Assembly (NCBI GenBank): GCA_019055375.1
Contig: JAHQIW010005527.1
Coordinates: 1-64,000, forward strand
Direction of reading: 5' to 3'
DNA: 64,000 nucleotides
Origin: Parelaphostrongylus tenuis
Taxonomy: Eukaryota > Nematoda > Chromadorea > Rhabditida > Metastrongylidae
This document shows positions 9,988 to 22,500 of the stretch, in pieces. The stretch's first letter is position 1; every line of letters begins with the position of its first letter. The notes under the pieces were generated by a model. It saw only the letters and a list, made by a program, of their open reading frames with translations. It searched no databases and was not told the origin of the DNA. The translations under genes and the position numbers were made by a program.

Positions 9988-11565
9988 ATGGCAAACCCTC
10001 TGTGCAATCCTTTCATGATTTCACTGATAGCCATAATCTCAACAGTGCTGGGGTGTGGAGTTATGCCTGCAGGTCAAGGTAAAGAACAGAAAATTTCTAT
10101 GAAAGCAAAAATAATTACAGTACCAAAATTTTTGTAAAAGCAGAAATACTTTCATTGAGATAGAAGTTCATGAACCCACATCTGAACGAGAGTATATGTT
10201 ACATGTTGTGTAGTCTACCTGGTATTCCGAGGCTTTTAGTGAAGGGACCACTAGTTTAAACCACCGTTCGAGAAAGATAAGAATATTGAATAATATAATT
10301 ATTAGTGTTTAACTAGTCAAAAAGTAACGAAGCTTTCCTGCAGCGAACACTCGGATCTTCACCGTCACCGGCTTCACTTTGCCTGTTGCGATGGTCTACA
10401 CTGGAGAAGCCACAGTTTCTAGTCAGGTTTCTGGCATTGCAAGTAACAAAGGAGGAGCTCAGACATTAGTCAGACGTCTTGTGATGCAGGCAGTAAGTTG
10501 TTAACTCTTATACTTCGAGTGTTTTTTCTTTTTCGCCATTTTTGGAAAGTGCGAGAGGTGCGCACCACATTTCTACACATTTCCCCAGCCTCTTATTGCT
10601 AACATGACTTACACAGCTTCACATAAATTCATTCATTGGATGTAATGCAAAATAAACTTTTTGAATTATGCCAAAAACCTCTCTCTTCAGGTCTTTGACG
10701 TTCTCGAAAGCCAAGCTCGTAGCGTACTTCTATCTGATGCTGTGATAGCTGCCATTTTGGGTCAACTTACTGTGAATATCGCTTACGAACCACTTGAATG
10801 CAAGAAAGTTGCTCTCAAGCCAGACACGGATATGCGTTTGTGTTCCGTATTGATTGACTGCTTTGATGAATTTAAGGAAATATATCAGGCATCGAAAAAG
10901 CAGAACTGTGATTGCTTACGTTTTGAAAAACAAAAAATTTCTGAAAAATTACTGGAATTTATACTCGAATTAGAGGGAAATGACATAGTAGCATTTATGC
11001 TGGAACCTCTGAAATTAGTGATATTTTTTGCAATGGTTTTCCTACGTCTTTTTCTTGTGTAAAAATGACATGATGATCTACGTATCAACTGATGATTCAG
11101 AAGATTTTGCCAGTATGAAAGAAAAATGATAGCTCGTAATTGTCTTAGCATTCTCACTTTATTTGGTTATTCTCAGCTTTGGAAGGTGTCTTTCTGAGAT
11201 TCATGATTTCTTACAGAAGACAGGATGGACAATAAATGTATTATTGTCAGCAACACGGTGGCGGGAATTTGCAAAATGATGGCGGTGGGGCAGATGATGG
11301 AATGTAATAAAGCCATGGCGATTACGCCTATTCCTCCGCAGCACTTGACAGTTGGAGGAACTATCTCGGTTTGAACAGCTTTCTATTTTTGAGCGAGTCT
11401 CGTCTTCTGAAGAGAAAAAATTGTGTAGACCACAAACATCATCATGGCGAACTGGTCAAGAACGATGTGGCAAAGTGTTAGCGAACAGAGCTGTTCGAAA
11501 TATTGGCATCGGGTCCGTTCCGCTCAAACTTCTTTGCAGCATCTGCCATTGTCAGCGGAAACTGA
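9988..11565 (+). pseudogene. Secreted-protein family paralogue 1 (five exons, damaged)
   Basis: Exons by alignment to paralogues 2 and 3: 9988-10078 (ATG, hydrophobic leader MANPLCNPFMISLIAIIS, ends at CAAG|GTAAAG), 10344-10492 (FTVTGFTLPVAMVYTGE... ending MQA|GTAAGT), 10691 to about 10829/10835 (VFDVLESQARSVLL...ILGQLTVNIAYEPLEC), 11217-11368 (CIIVSNTVAGICKMM...HLTVGGTIS) and 11429-11565 (TTNIIMANWSRTMWQSV...). Phases match the other copies. Two lesions are visible. The exon 3 donor, GT in the paralogues, is AT at 10830-10831 (a nearby GTTTGT at 10836 keeps phase and could substitute). Exon 5 carries two single-base insertions, near 11479 and 11495, that garble the segment between MWQSV and SNFFAAS. 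A poly(A) signal AATAAA is at 11634-11639. It is probably a pseudogene unless the shifts are assembly errors. The family is unrecognised; an N-terminal signal peptide suggests secretion. Confidence 0.7.
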
Positions 11566-11639
11566 ATTTCTATTGCGATCTATAGACACAAATCTTTTCA
11601 TTCTATGGACATCTACTGTAGCATTAGAGCATCAATAAA

Positions 11640-14600
11640 CTCGTGAACAACTTGGTTGATAAATAGTCAAAGTAATGCAAAGTACTACAATGCGATATGT
11701 CATCTATTGCAATGTTATCGACAATTCTGCAACTAGAAATTTCCGAAAAAAGCTCTTCTTTTCTTACAATCCGAGAAAATACATTTATTTTAGGGTACTG
11801 AGTATGCAAAGGTGGTATGCAGAAGATCCCAAGCGAGAATTGCTCACTGCCATTAGAGCTTCACAACTAATGACAAAAAAACTTGCAGAGAACGATTATA
11901 GATATAAAAAACAATGAAATGTTAAGTTCTGAATGGTTTGGCTTCTAAGAGAGCACGTGTATCAAGCAAGTATGATACGCAAACGTTTCAACTTTCACTA
12001 CGTTGTACCAGCAAAAATGAAAATGTGTTACACTCAATAAGCTTCATTTGCTCACAGAACTGTTCAAGAGCAAAAAGAAGATACAATTCACTCCTGAAAT
12101 ATTGTCGCGTCCGTTGGACGCCAAACGTGGTTTGTGGTAATTATAGATAAATTTTACGCGTCAAAGATATCCTATCGTTACGCAAAGAATGAGATATCAT
12201 GAATGAACCTCTTATAAAGGTTCTTCTGTTGATAAACAGCAGTGTGTTTTAATTTTGAGCTCTTCAGCATCAAACGTAAACATTTACTTCACCTATTTGA
12301 GAAACCAGCGGTGCTGCTCTTTTCTGATTGGCTAAAATTCTCTAACTGACATAGTAGTCTATTGAATGAGAAAGGAGAACGCCACTGCGATTCTGCTCGC
12401 CGCTTTGCAATTCAGTTATTACGACGCAAAAACCCTTATTCAGCTATATTCAACTTTCATAATTCTCATTAAAAAGATAACGTTTTGGACGTGGCTGACT
12501 GTATTTCGGTTTGCCTCTGTCTTACTCGGGCAGAAAAAGCGTAATTTTTCATGTTCCGCGTTGATGAGCTCTCGTTAAAACACTGAATCTAAAAGAAATA
12601 TTCGATTTCATCATTATTTAATACTGCTCATATTAAGATTTGGAAGCTTAGGCGACAAATGTCATTTCTCACCTATGCAACACTGGATGAAAGCTTAAAG
12701 TAACACGGCAGAAGCATCGTCTTCTGACACTAGTTCTGTCAACTAACTGTTGTATTCCTGTAAAAATTAATATTTAAAATGTTGCAGTGATAATGAACGG
12801 TTATTTATGTAAGGGAGCACCACCTGGTGCGTATGAGCGGCTGAAATCATGTAGCAAAGCTTGTCAATGTTTTGCACCGTACTATTCTGAAAATAACAAA
12901 ATAACCTTCACTTGCGATCCGTATTTAATCTCATTGGAAATTGTTAATATTTTCTTAATGATGATCAACGTAAAGTTTTTATCCAACTTATGGCTATCAT
13001 TCCGGCGGTTTCATCTTCTACAAAGTCACCGTGGCCTGAGTTGAGTTTTCATAGTTTTGATTTTATAGCAATGTCTACCACGGCCGTCGCATTGATATGG
13101 GTCGACTATGGTGAAGTACCCCTGCTAGCAAAGTAGTATTAATAACACAGCAATGCACATAAACGCCGGGAAACACCCCTGTTCACATAATCTCCGATAA
13201 AAAAAATATTTTTGGTTATTGGGAAGCATTATTCAACCATTTGTAGACTTAGTGTTCCCGCTTTTCCTCAGACATTCAGTAATCATTTGAGCAGTTCCTT
13301 TTCAATACTACAGTTTTTTGAAGCCTCCTTAGAGCATTGCAACAGCGAAAGATAAGGTCAAGTTTCACATCTAGCGCACACTTTTTTAAGTTTGTGCTCA
13401 GATTTTTTGCAATCGTTTTCTGTATTCTGCAATATTTAGAGCCCGGTAACTCTAGTAGTGTACTTGGTCATTTAAAATGCCTTCTTGAAGCATCATAAAG
13501 CGAAAGTAAAGTTGATTTCACACTAAGCGCGCGTTTTTTTATCGCCTAAGAGGTATGGCATGGAGAAATTAGATAGAAAATTATAGAATCTTCCGACTTA
13601 GTGCAATTTCGTATTCACAGTTCAATAATGCTGCAGCAAAGCTGTTTTTGCTCAATAGTTCGGCTGAATCAACACGGAACCGCTACGTTACCAATTGGTA
13701 GAACGCGGAACTTTTAAAAGGCGGAGTGCTTACTTAGTCCGAACGGGGCTCATAAAATATTTTATAACTACAGCTCTGACGGTGCTTTTGGTTTGTCATT
13801 TGTGGAACAGCCAGAGCAGAACTAGTTTGCTCGTGTTGTACTTCTCCCGTTACTGAAATTAAGATACACCTTCTTATGTTTACTGCATCTGTCATGTAAC
13901 TCAAATGGAAACCCGGGAGCCATCCGTTCTAACTCTCCTGTAGACATTCTCAAGCCGGCCTTTTCAGTATAGCAATTGTGAGAAGTGGCAAATAAGTTCT
14001 TCTACTATCTAATAGGAAAATTGTTGAAGTACAAACGATTTGTGGTTAATATGGTAGATGCATGTGGGACGCCTTTAATTCTCCGTGATTTCTTCACGAT
14101 ATGGAGCAAAATTTCTTATTGCATATGTCGTTCACTCAATTCTTTTTCAATTATGTGAAGGTAGTACGCTCCTTAGCTCTATATCTATAGGCTCTACTGT
14201 TTCAAAAGACATTTGAGTTAGCTGTATTACTATTGCAATTTGGAAGTGGTCATTCCGACTGACGTCATATCTTTAGTTTAGCAATTGATCTTAAATAAAG
14301 TAAGCGATAGAAATCCGTCGATTCCTATTCGTCAGATCCCTCTGACTACAAAATTGAGCCACTGTGGTCATACCAATCAATTCGGTTCACCTAAGAGCGG
14401 GAAAATTCTTGGTATTATACGTCAATAGAAGCGGTGCACAACCTATCCTTTCATTTTGCTCATTTTCAAAACCTTTCAGTGGCAATATTCATCTAGACAC
14501 AATTCGCTATTCGCTCAGACTTGCTTCGCAACGCAAAGATCCTTCCTCCTTGTATTCGGGAACTATAAGCGATTCGCAGAAATCTTATGTATGAAAAAAG

Positions 14601-15215
14601 AATGGTCCTATCAATATCTAAGGGCAGAGTAAGGGCTTAAAATTTTCGTTTGAAACGCCTTAGGCGGAAGATACGGAACAAATCACGTGGCGAAGGGTTG
14701 CTTCCACTGGTCAAAACGAAGGAGGATACTCATAGGAAGTATTTGGCCACAAGGTCCCCGTTTCACATTGGACGTCTAGATGTGAACACATAGGAGTGAT
14801 AAGGAGAGGTGGGAATTTGATTGGACGCATGGAACTGTCATAAAGGTATTCAGCTAAAAAAATTACGTAGAGGGCGTAGCCGCTAATATTCAGTGGCGCA
14901 ATCACCACGATAAAATGTTTTCGTAGCACTGAATAAAGGTGAGTAATGAAAGATTGACACCCACAGAATGAACTCTCTTTGTCAGTGAGGTTCCAACCCT
15001 TAAAGTTCACTAATAATAGAGAAACTATTTGAAGTTATTGATGAAGTGGCATCTTACGCGGAGCAGGTTTGGCTAGGGCGCTTCCAAGAATAAAAGAAAA
15101 TGATTTGTATCTTCTTCTGTTTAGCCGCCCGAGGTGTTATTAATAGTATCTATTGAATATCAGCGAAGCATATAACGATACAGTTAATAATGCAGCACGA
15201 ATGCTCCAACAGTCG
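11640..15215. other. Gene-poor stretch downstream of paralogue 1
   Basis: I see no supported complete gene. It contains a diverged repeat of 2800-3170 (at 11970-12240) and two related direct segments near 13330-13390 and 13490-13550 (each with AGCGAAAG(A/T)(A/T)AAG, TTTCACA and GCGC followed by a T run). A minus-strand open frame at 14711-15010 is listed separately as a possible exon. Confidence 0.4.
14711..15010 (-). CDS. Possible isolated exon, unknown product
   Basis: This is a 99-codon minus-strand open frame with balanced composition and a hydrophobic stretch HFIVVIAPLNISGYALYVIF followed by a cysteine-containing tail (PMCSHLDVQCETGTLWPNTS). I recognise no family. No neighbouring exon could be linked to it, and no strong acceptor or donor defines its ends. 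It may be a chance frame or an exon of a diverged membrane protein. Confidence 0.15.
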   Translation of the reverse strand: MNFKGWNLTDKESSFCGCQSFITHLYSVLRKHFIVVIAPLNISGYALYVIFLAEYLYDSSMRPIKFPPLLITPMCSHLDVQCETGTLWPNTSYEYPPSF

Positions 15216-15219
15216 TGTT

Positions 15220-15256
15220 GGCTTACGTTCCGGCAAGGTTCGCCATCTTCAGAGCC
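15220..15256 (-). ncRNA. Hammerhead-like motif at the PLE 3' end
   Basis: On the minus strand: stem I GGCU pairing AGCC, CUGAAGA (CUGANGA consensus), a stem II of at least three pairs (GGC...GCC), then GGAA in place of GAAA and a GUA triplet. It has the composition of the minimal hammerheads reported in Penelope-like elements, but the second core strand is mutated, so activity is unlikely. Confidence 0.5.
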
Positions 15257-15528
15257 TGGAAAGGTCAAATTGATTCGCAAATTATTAAATCAAAGGCCTT
15301 CATAACCCAACACAAAACGTAAGAGATTGATTTTTGAGTCGCATGGAAAAACTTCATCTCAAAAACACTCACCGCTTAGATGTTTTAGGTCATTCAATTA
15401 ATCATTGAAGACCTGCCACTTGGAGTCTATGATAATGTGAGACTGTACCTGGCTCAGGTCGGGAATATCAGCCTGAGGTATGGTGCTAGGTCACGCGTTA
15501 TTACGAGGCATTCCTCTTTGCGGTTCAT

Positions 15529-15795
15529 TTATGGGCCTTTGCTATGTATCTTAAAGGTTTCCAAAGTTTTACGCGTAGATTTTCTCGATTCCTGTGCAAG
15601 GACCGTAAATTTAACGTCAAAAACTGCTCCTCTATGCTTCTGTTCCTTATGCGTGCCTAGTGGGGTTTTTGGGTCAGAGTTACGTTTTCCAGCTAGGTGC
15701 TCTTTTACGCGGATGCAGAGTGGTCTACCCGTTTCGCCAATATACTCATCCACGCATGCCTCGTGAGAGATCAGGGAAATTGTAGCCGACCTCAT
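15529..15795 (-). pseudogene. GIY-YIG endonuclease domain of left PLE
   Basis: The 88-codon frame contains CVDEYIGETGRPLCIRVKEHLAGKRNSD, corresponding to the GIY-YIG nuclease fold (the YIGETGRPL segment) with its downstream arginine. In PLEs this domain nicks target DNA to prime reverse transcription. It is separated from the RT by a frame change between 15800 and 15877. The right-hand copy at 18873-19221 has a shift in the same motif. Confidence 0.85.
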
Positions 15796-15876
15796 GAAGT
15801 CGCCGTCTCTGCCGTTTGGGCAAGCTTTGCAGTCATTGGTTTCGCAGAGACGATCTTACAGTCGGTTGCGGACTAA

Positions 15877-16942
15877 TTAGCGTTTTAGTGTTTTTGGTGG
15901 TATCTCGACTACTGCTACGGAATTATCAAAACCTGTTCTTTTTAGGCAGCGTTTAATGGCTGCACTCACTTTGTCGGAAATAAAAGGCAAGATGAATGAA
16001 CCTTTAAACTCGCTAGACCTTCCGTACAGGGGCGCCAAATTTACTCTAAATTTAACTTGAGAATCTGCTATCGTGTTGTAGCCATTAGAGATGGCTATTT
16101 TTCGCGCCAAGCTCAGGGACTCTACGTTGTGTTCTTTTCCTGTGCACACATTAGCAGCTGTTCGAACATGTTCTTTATAAGTGCGCATTTTGTGTGTGAG
16201 GGATGAGCGGATAGGTAGTGAACCAGGACTTTGCGTTGCAGGAGTTTTTAGAGAGGTTAACTTGAACGTTTGAAAATGGAAGCCTATTTGCCTTAGGTTT
16301 CTCACGGGTGAACGTTATGTACTCTGACTGGCTATTTAGCAACTCAAAACATTTGTCCATCTCCTCTTGCGTTGAGCAGACGACAAAACCATCATCAATA
16401 TACCTACAGTAGAGTAATGGCCGGAGATCGATTATTGGTGCCCCTGCTCTAGACATAAAAGCGATGGCAAGGGTCGGAGCTAGTCGTTGTTCCATTGCCA
16501 GTCCTCTGATCTGCGCAAATAATTCCCAGACCATCTGAAGAATGAGCAGCATAAGCACTCTTTTAAGAGAGCCACGACCTGCCGAATGGAGAAACCATAC
16601 ATTTTCGTAGTTCGTTCGTGCTCCGTTAGAAGCTCGCATATGGCTTGCATTGCGGACTCATTCGACACGTTTGTATAAAGAGCGGTTACGTCGAACGATT
16701 CCATTACGTACGCGTTGTTCGGAGACGCGTTACGTAGACGATCCAAGAACATTTGGGCATTGGTAAGATGGGCTGAAATGTGTTTTAGTAGTTGGACTAG
16801 TATTACGTTTAAAAAACCACCTTATTCTATCCGTTGGCCCGTCTACACAGCTGATGATGGGTCTAACTTTGAATTTTGATGGATCAGTAGACGCAAGATC
16901 GTGAGTACATACCAACTTATGAGTCTTGATAAGTAAGTACAA
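15877..16942 (-). pseudogene. Reverse transcriptase region of left PLE (multiple frames)
   Basis: RT text is spread over overlapping minus-strand frames at 16730-16942 (KVRPIISCVDGPTDRI), 16480-16752 (VMESFDVTALYTNVSNES, motif A with its catalytic Asp), 16175-16639 (LLYCRYIDDGFVVCSTQEEM, motif C with both aspartates) and 15877-16305 (FILPFISDKVSAAIKRCLKR). Catalytic residues survive but at least three frameshifts break the protein. It reads toward the GIY-YIG domain on the same strand. Confidence 0.85.
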
Positions 16943-17640
16943 GATGGGGCGTGAATGGTGGACTAAGTTTTAGTGAGAAATAACGGGATTTTAAATCAGC
17001 CGAACTTGCTATTTTTACCCATTCACTATTCAACTTTCGATATTGTTTTTGAAATTCTTTATTGGATGATGGACGATAGAGTGTAGTGTCCTCTAGGTGT
17101 TTTTTTAGTTATCTCAACATCCAACTTATGGGGACTACCACAAACTCTCCTCCCTTATCACTAACTGATAGTCGAATGGTTTTAGACTTTATTAGCTCCC
17201 GTGTCTGACGTATACCGATTTTCTGCGTTGATGTTAGGTTGGAGCTAGACTTTTTGCGCGATAGTGATTAAGGATTCTAGGAGTTTCGCCCGAAATGCGA
17301 AAATTGATATCCACTTTATTATTAGGGCCTTGTTGTCTGAAGAACGGTAGAGGAAAAGGAGGTGTTGGCAATGCCCCTACATTTTCCTGCTGTTCGTGCC
17401 TGTTGGGTGGTTCTAGTGTAGCTTTATAACGGAGCCGATCTTAAGGTCTTGCAACTCGCTTGCGATACTACACATGGTTTCCTTAGAAATGGATTGCGCT
17501 GGTGAGAAGCTTGGGCCCATTTCTAAGAGCGAGCGCGCACTATCGGGGAGAGTCATGCCTCCTAACACAGTGATCCTTGATGTTCCTGGCACATTATTGA
17601 TGTTAGTTAGACTCTTAGGGCTTTCACGAGCTTAGGGAAA

Positions 17641-19530
17641 AAACATCTAGAGGACACTATGCTCCATCGTCGATCATCCAATAAGGAATTTCAAAAACAA
17701 TATGGAAAGTTGAATAGTGAATGGGTAAAATTAGCAAGTTCGACTGGTTTGAAATCTTCCGTTATTTCTCGACTAAGACTTAGTCCACCATCATGCCCCG
17801 TCTTGTACTTACTTATTAAGACCCATAAGTTGGTATGTACTGATGTTTCTTGCGTCTACTGATCCATCAAAATTCAAAGTTAGACCTATCATCAGTTGTG
17901 TAGACGGGCCAACGGATAGAATAAGGTGGTTTTTAAATTTAATACTAGTCCAACTACTAAAACACATTTCAGCCCATCTTACCAATGCCCAAATGTTCTT
18001 GGATCGTCTACGCAACGCGTCTCCGAACAACGCGTACGTAATGGAATCGTTCGACGTAACCGCTCTTTATACAAACGTGTCGAATGAGTCCGCAATGCAA
18101 GCCATATGCGAGCTTCTAACGGAGCACGAACGAACTACGAAAATGCATGGCTTCTCCATGCGCAGGTCGTGGCTCTCTTAAAAGAGTGCTTATGCTGCTC
18201 ATTCTTCAGATGGTCTGGGAATTATTTTGCGCAGATCAGAGGACTGGCAATGGAACAACGACTAGCTGCGACCCTTGCCATCGCTTTTATGTCTAGAGCA
18301 GGGGCACCATAATCGATCTCCGGCCATTACTCTACTGTAGGTATATTGATGATGGTTTTGTCGTCTGCTCAACGCAAGAGGAGATGGACAAATGTTTTGA
18401 GTTGCTAAATAGCCAGTCAGAGTACATAACGTTCACCCGTGAGAAACCTAAGGCAAATAGGCTTCCATTTTCAAACGTTCAAGTTAACCTCTCTAGAAAC
18501 TCCTGCAACGCAAAGTACGACCTGGTTCACTACCTATCCGCTCATCCCTCACACACAAAATGCGCACTTATAAAGAACATGTTTCGAACAGCTGCTAATG
18601 TGTGCACAGGAAAAGAACACAAGCGTAGAGTCCCTGAGCTTGGCGCGAAAAATAGCCATCTCTAATGGCTACAACACGATAGGAGCTTCTCGAGTTAAAT
18701 TTAGAGGAAATTGGCGCCCCCATACGGAAGGTCTAGCGAGTATAAACTTCCATTCATCCTGCCTTTTCTTTCCAACAAAGTGAGTGCAGCCATTCAACGC
18801 TGCCTAAAAAGAACAGGTTTTGATAATTCCGTAGCAGCAGTCGAGATACCACCAAAAGCACTAAAATGCCAATTAGTCCACAACCGGCTGTATGATCGCC
18901 TCTGTGAAACCAGCAATTGCAAAGCTTGCCCAAACGGCAGCGACGGCGACTGCATGAGGTCGGGTACAATTTACTTGATCTCTTGCGAGGCATGCGGGGA
19001 TGAATATATTGAGCGAAACGGGTAGACCACTCTGCATACGCGTGAAAGAGCACCTAGCTGGGAAACGTAACTCTGACCCAAAAACCCCACAAGGAACGCA
19101 TAAGGAACAGGAGCATGGAGGAGCAGTTTTTGACGTTAAATTTACGGTCCTTGCACAGGAATCGAAAACATCTACGCGTAAAACTTTGGAAACCTTTAAG
19201 ATACATAGCAAAGGCCCATAAATGAACCGCAAAGAGGAATGCCTCGTAATAACGCGTGACCTAGCACCATATCTCAGGCTGATATTCCCGACCTGAGCCA
19301 GGTACAGTCTCACATTATCATAGACTCCAAGTGGCAGGTCTTCAATGATTAATTGAATGACCTAAAACATCTAAGCGGTGAGTGTTTTTGAGATGAAGTT
19401 TTTCCTATGCGACCCAAAAATTAATCTTCTACGTTTTCTGTTAGGGTAATGAAGGCCTTTGATTTAATAATTTGCGAATCAAATTGACCTTTCCAGGCTC
19501 TGATGGTCAATGCCGGCGAAAACTCAGAGT
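17641..19530 (+). mobile_element. Penelope-like element, right copy (plus strand, 5'-truncated)
   Basis: This is a plus-strand mirror of the left copy, starting abruptly inside the N-terminal region at the text equivalent to HLEDT(T/M)LYRP (about 17645) and running through RT to GIY-YIG and the 3' end. Landmarks: LLIKTHKLVC (about 17808), FKVRPIISCVDGPTDRIRWFLNLILVQLL (about 17873-17960), SFDVTALYTNV (about 18045), YIDDGFVVC (about 18339), and GIY-YIG text around 18960-19100. The sequence is nearly identical to the left copy, with scattered substitutions and indels. Frameshifts near 18170, 18310 and 19010 inactivate it. Together the two copies form a 1.9 kb inverted repeat without a spacer. 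Confidence 0.9.
19496..19530 (+). ncRNA. Decayed hammerhead-like motif at right PLE 3' end
   Basis: GGCU followed by CUGAUGG, a CCGGC segment, GAAA and ACUCAGAG corresponds positionally to the motif at 15220-15256 in the left copy. The last core base of the first strand (A9) is changed and stem II is poorly formed, so this is a relic. Confidence 0.35.
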
Positions 19531-22500
19531 GACTGTGATTCGTTAGAAATGACAGTTTTCATTCAGCCTATATTTCTTGTAGCATTACAGCAGCAACAAA
19601 CTGGCAAATTACTTGGGAGTCCATTAGTCAGAGTAGTGTATAAACTACTATGAAGTCCGTCGCATAGATATCAACAACCCGTTCCGTCATTCCCTTATGA
19701 TTGATTACAAAGAAACTGATCGGAAAAGACAACATTGATGAAAGCAACAAAAGCACTCTAGTAATAATGATCACCAGTACAATATTAGATCGCTCTATAA
19801 GTTTTAGCATTAGAGTAATAAACATCTAATTTATTCATCAGAATTGATTAAAAATGAATGATTCTGCTATCGTTCAATTGTGCATTTTCTTGCAAATTTT
19901 GAAATACAACATACTCATATTTATTTCAATATGGAGCTGTTATGGGACTAAATTCGCTTGTCATACACGTACATTCTCATGCGAATGCCGAGTATAGGAA
20001 ACTAATAGTAAAGAGGAATAACGGACCTTCTTGTGGACGGCGCGAACGCGATTGGCCCTCCAGACTATTCTCTCCAGTTTTGACTTTCGCGAATCACTTG
20101 CTAGTAGCCCTTTCTGTGACCGTATCATCGCCTCAGACTCCCTTTATCTTGTACGCCATCTCACTAGAAATTTCCCCTACGTGTCATTCGTGAGTGAGTA
20201 TCAGGCAAATCTGTTCCGAAGACGGCTCCATCTTGAAGCAAATATGGGCAAGTTGTATACTAAAATGTTCACAAGGATATACACAATTGAACGATATTAA
20301 AATCATGCAATTTCAATTACATCTGGTTAGTAAATCTGGTTTGTATTGCTCTAGTACCAAGAGTTATAAAACGACCAAACATTACATAATAATATAATGC
20401 AATCACTGCGATGAATTCAATCCCTAACGGTTCTTGTTTATCGGTTGCTGTACTCATGCATTCCGTGCGCAGCTCACCTGATTTTCAACATTTTGGAGCG
20501 TGAATGGCGCCTCCGATCTTCAACGTTGACTTGTATAGAATTTTCGTACTTCCTTCCGCGCTTATACGATGGAGTACTCTTTTATCATTGTCGTCTCGAC
20601 TCCACGTGATCGCACTTACGTGACACTATTGCGATAGAGGTGTCACAGAATCCTTCTGGATTTCATCAACAGCCAATGTAGAGTCTCTTCACTCTCAAGT
20701 TTTGATCGCTACCGTTGAGCATACCTGCATTTCGCACTTCAAAACTTGTATCTGTGTTAGAATACTTCGGCGGCATTTCTACCTCCCTAGTTGGTAATGC
20801 GAGTCTCAGCATAAATTCCACTAATTTCTCCCTTGTGCAACCATTCACGATGATGGTCTGATCTATAAATTACTTCATTTTGCGAATGTAGATGGATTCT
20901 GTTAGCTGCAATGACTTCGTCTAACTTTGTTTGGTCTGCTAATCGGACTCCTGCATTTTCATAGAGTCCACTCTATTGTTCGACTCTAATCTGTTATCCG
21001 GCAGGAAATTGTGAAAGAGAATTCCCATTTGAACATTAACTTTCCAATGCACTTCCGATTACTGTTCGAAAACTCAAATCTCAGGTTCCACTGCAAGCAT
21101 TAGTTTTTGAGAAAGCCCTTCACAGTGCTGTAACATTCAAATAAAATCACGTTTCACAAATGTTGCGCGATTTTTTTCGCATTTCGCTCTTTTTTAGCAT
21201 GATAAAATTTTTTTCTCAGGCTGATGGCGTTGAATAGCACACTATTGAAAAATCGAAGGCTGTGTTTGCTTTTCAGAAACACTCGCTTACATCACTGTAG
21301 CAAAGGAATAAGATTTTCGTTTTATGCACGCGTATTTCTCAAAGGCAGAGTTCTTCTTTTAAATCATAAGTGACCATTTGATAGCGTAAGTTTGGCCATT
21401 TCAACACCATGCTTGAATTTTGATATGACCACTTCATTATAGCAGCAACATTAAGACTGAGCTTCAGACACGCTGTGCAATTCTTTCCGGCTAGGTTGCA
21501 CGAATAGTGTCGATCGATAGCGACGATCGATAGACCACGAAGGCGCTATTCACATGTAGAGTGCGAATTTTTGTTACTGAATCTAGGATTCTACTCCGCT
21601 TAGCAAAATGTCTGTGAAGAACATATGATTCCGATATCGATATAATTCAAATGTTACGAATCCAGCTCATCATCTGCTTGGAAACTTCGTTGTAAAATTT
21701 TAGTATAGTCTGTGAGAATGTTAACAGCCTTTTCGAGATTGGTACGTCAGTGATTTACGTACGATTCGGCTTACATACTCTCTGTCTTTGCTATAAAGTG
21801 AGGTTCATTGTGGAGCGCGTAGTTTTTAATGAAGCGGGCGATGCCGCCGGAAGGTGCGTAAGCCACCGACGTACCTACCTTCAAAAGGCCTCGAACATTC
21901 TCTCAGAATATATTGAGTGTTAGGAATCGTTGGTAAAAAATCGGACGTCCCTGAAAGCTTGCGTGTAGAGCATAACATCAAAGTTGTATTAGGCAGTGAA
22001 ACAGGCAAGTGTTGCACGAGCAATGCTGTTTTCAAGATGCCCTCAAGAATTTAAACGTTCTGAAGACGTGGATTTAAAGTAAAGCACTGCCACCACTGGC
22101 CACCTCTTGAAGAAATTTACTGCAGTAGGACCATGCAGAACGGTCTGGTGGCAGGTGAAACGAGACAGATAAGCTAAATAGAAATGACTAGGAAAATGAT
22201 TTTTGCTAATTTCAAAATTACAATAATTAGTCATAATCAGAACACTCATATCAACCTCTCCGGAGCTTTGAAAAGCTTCCACAGAAATCATTTCTCTGGA
22301 GAGTGTTGAATTAAATTGACCATCGTCGTACGAATTTTGTGAAAATTGTGTGTTTCCACTAAAATATATATAGAAACTTCTATCAATTGCTTTACTTCTA
22401 CCTTCAGACCACTTCATCGTAACGGATGTAGTGAAAACCATCATATTCGATTGCTGCAGCCTTGAGAATTTTACAGCTTCCCGTCGTTCTCGTTAGACAT

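Larger units (their letters stand above)
15220..17640 (-). mobile_element. Penelope-like element with GIY-YIG endonuclease, left copy (minus strand)
   Basis: Read on the minus strand from 17640 leftward. The N-terminal region (about 17640-17010) contains MGPSFSPAQSISKETM, then LSVSDKGGEFVVVP, an LKKHLEDTTLYRP block and KEFQKQYRKLNSEWVKIA. The RT follows (about 16942-15877) with FKVRPIISCVDGPTDRI, motif A SFDVTALYTNV, a block reading AMEQRLAPTLAIAFMSR, and motif C YRYIDDGFVVC. A C-terminal GIY-YIG domain spans 15795-15529 (CVDEYIGETGRPLCIRVKEHL). The order RT then GIY-YIG is diagnostic of endonuclease-bearing Penelope-like elements. Frames change several times and stops occur, so it is inactive. 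A hammerhead-like motif sits at its 3' end (15220-15256). It abuts the right copy at 17640/17641 in head-to-head orientation. Confidence 0.9.

Noticed and set aside
18873..19313. Minus-strand 146-codon open frame
   Set aside because: Shadow of the plus-strand GIY-YIG region of the right-hand PLE; the mirror frame at 15437-15766 has the same origin.
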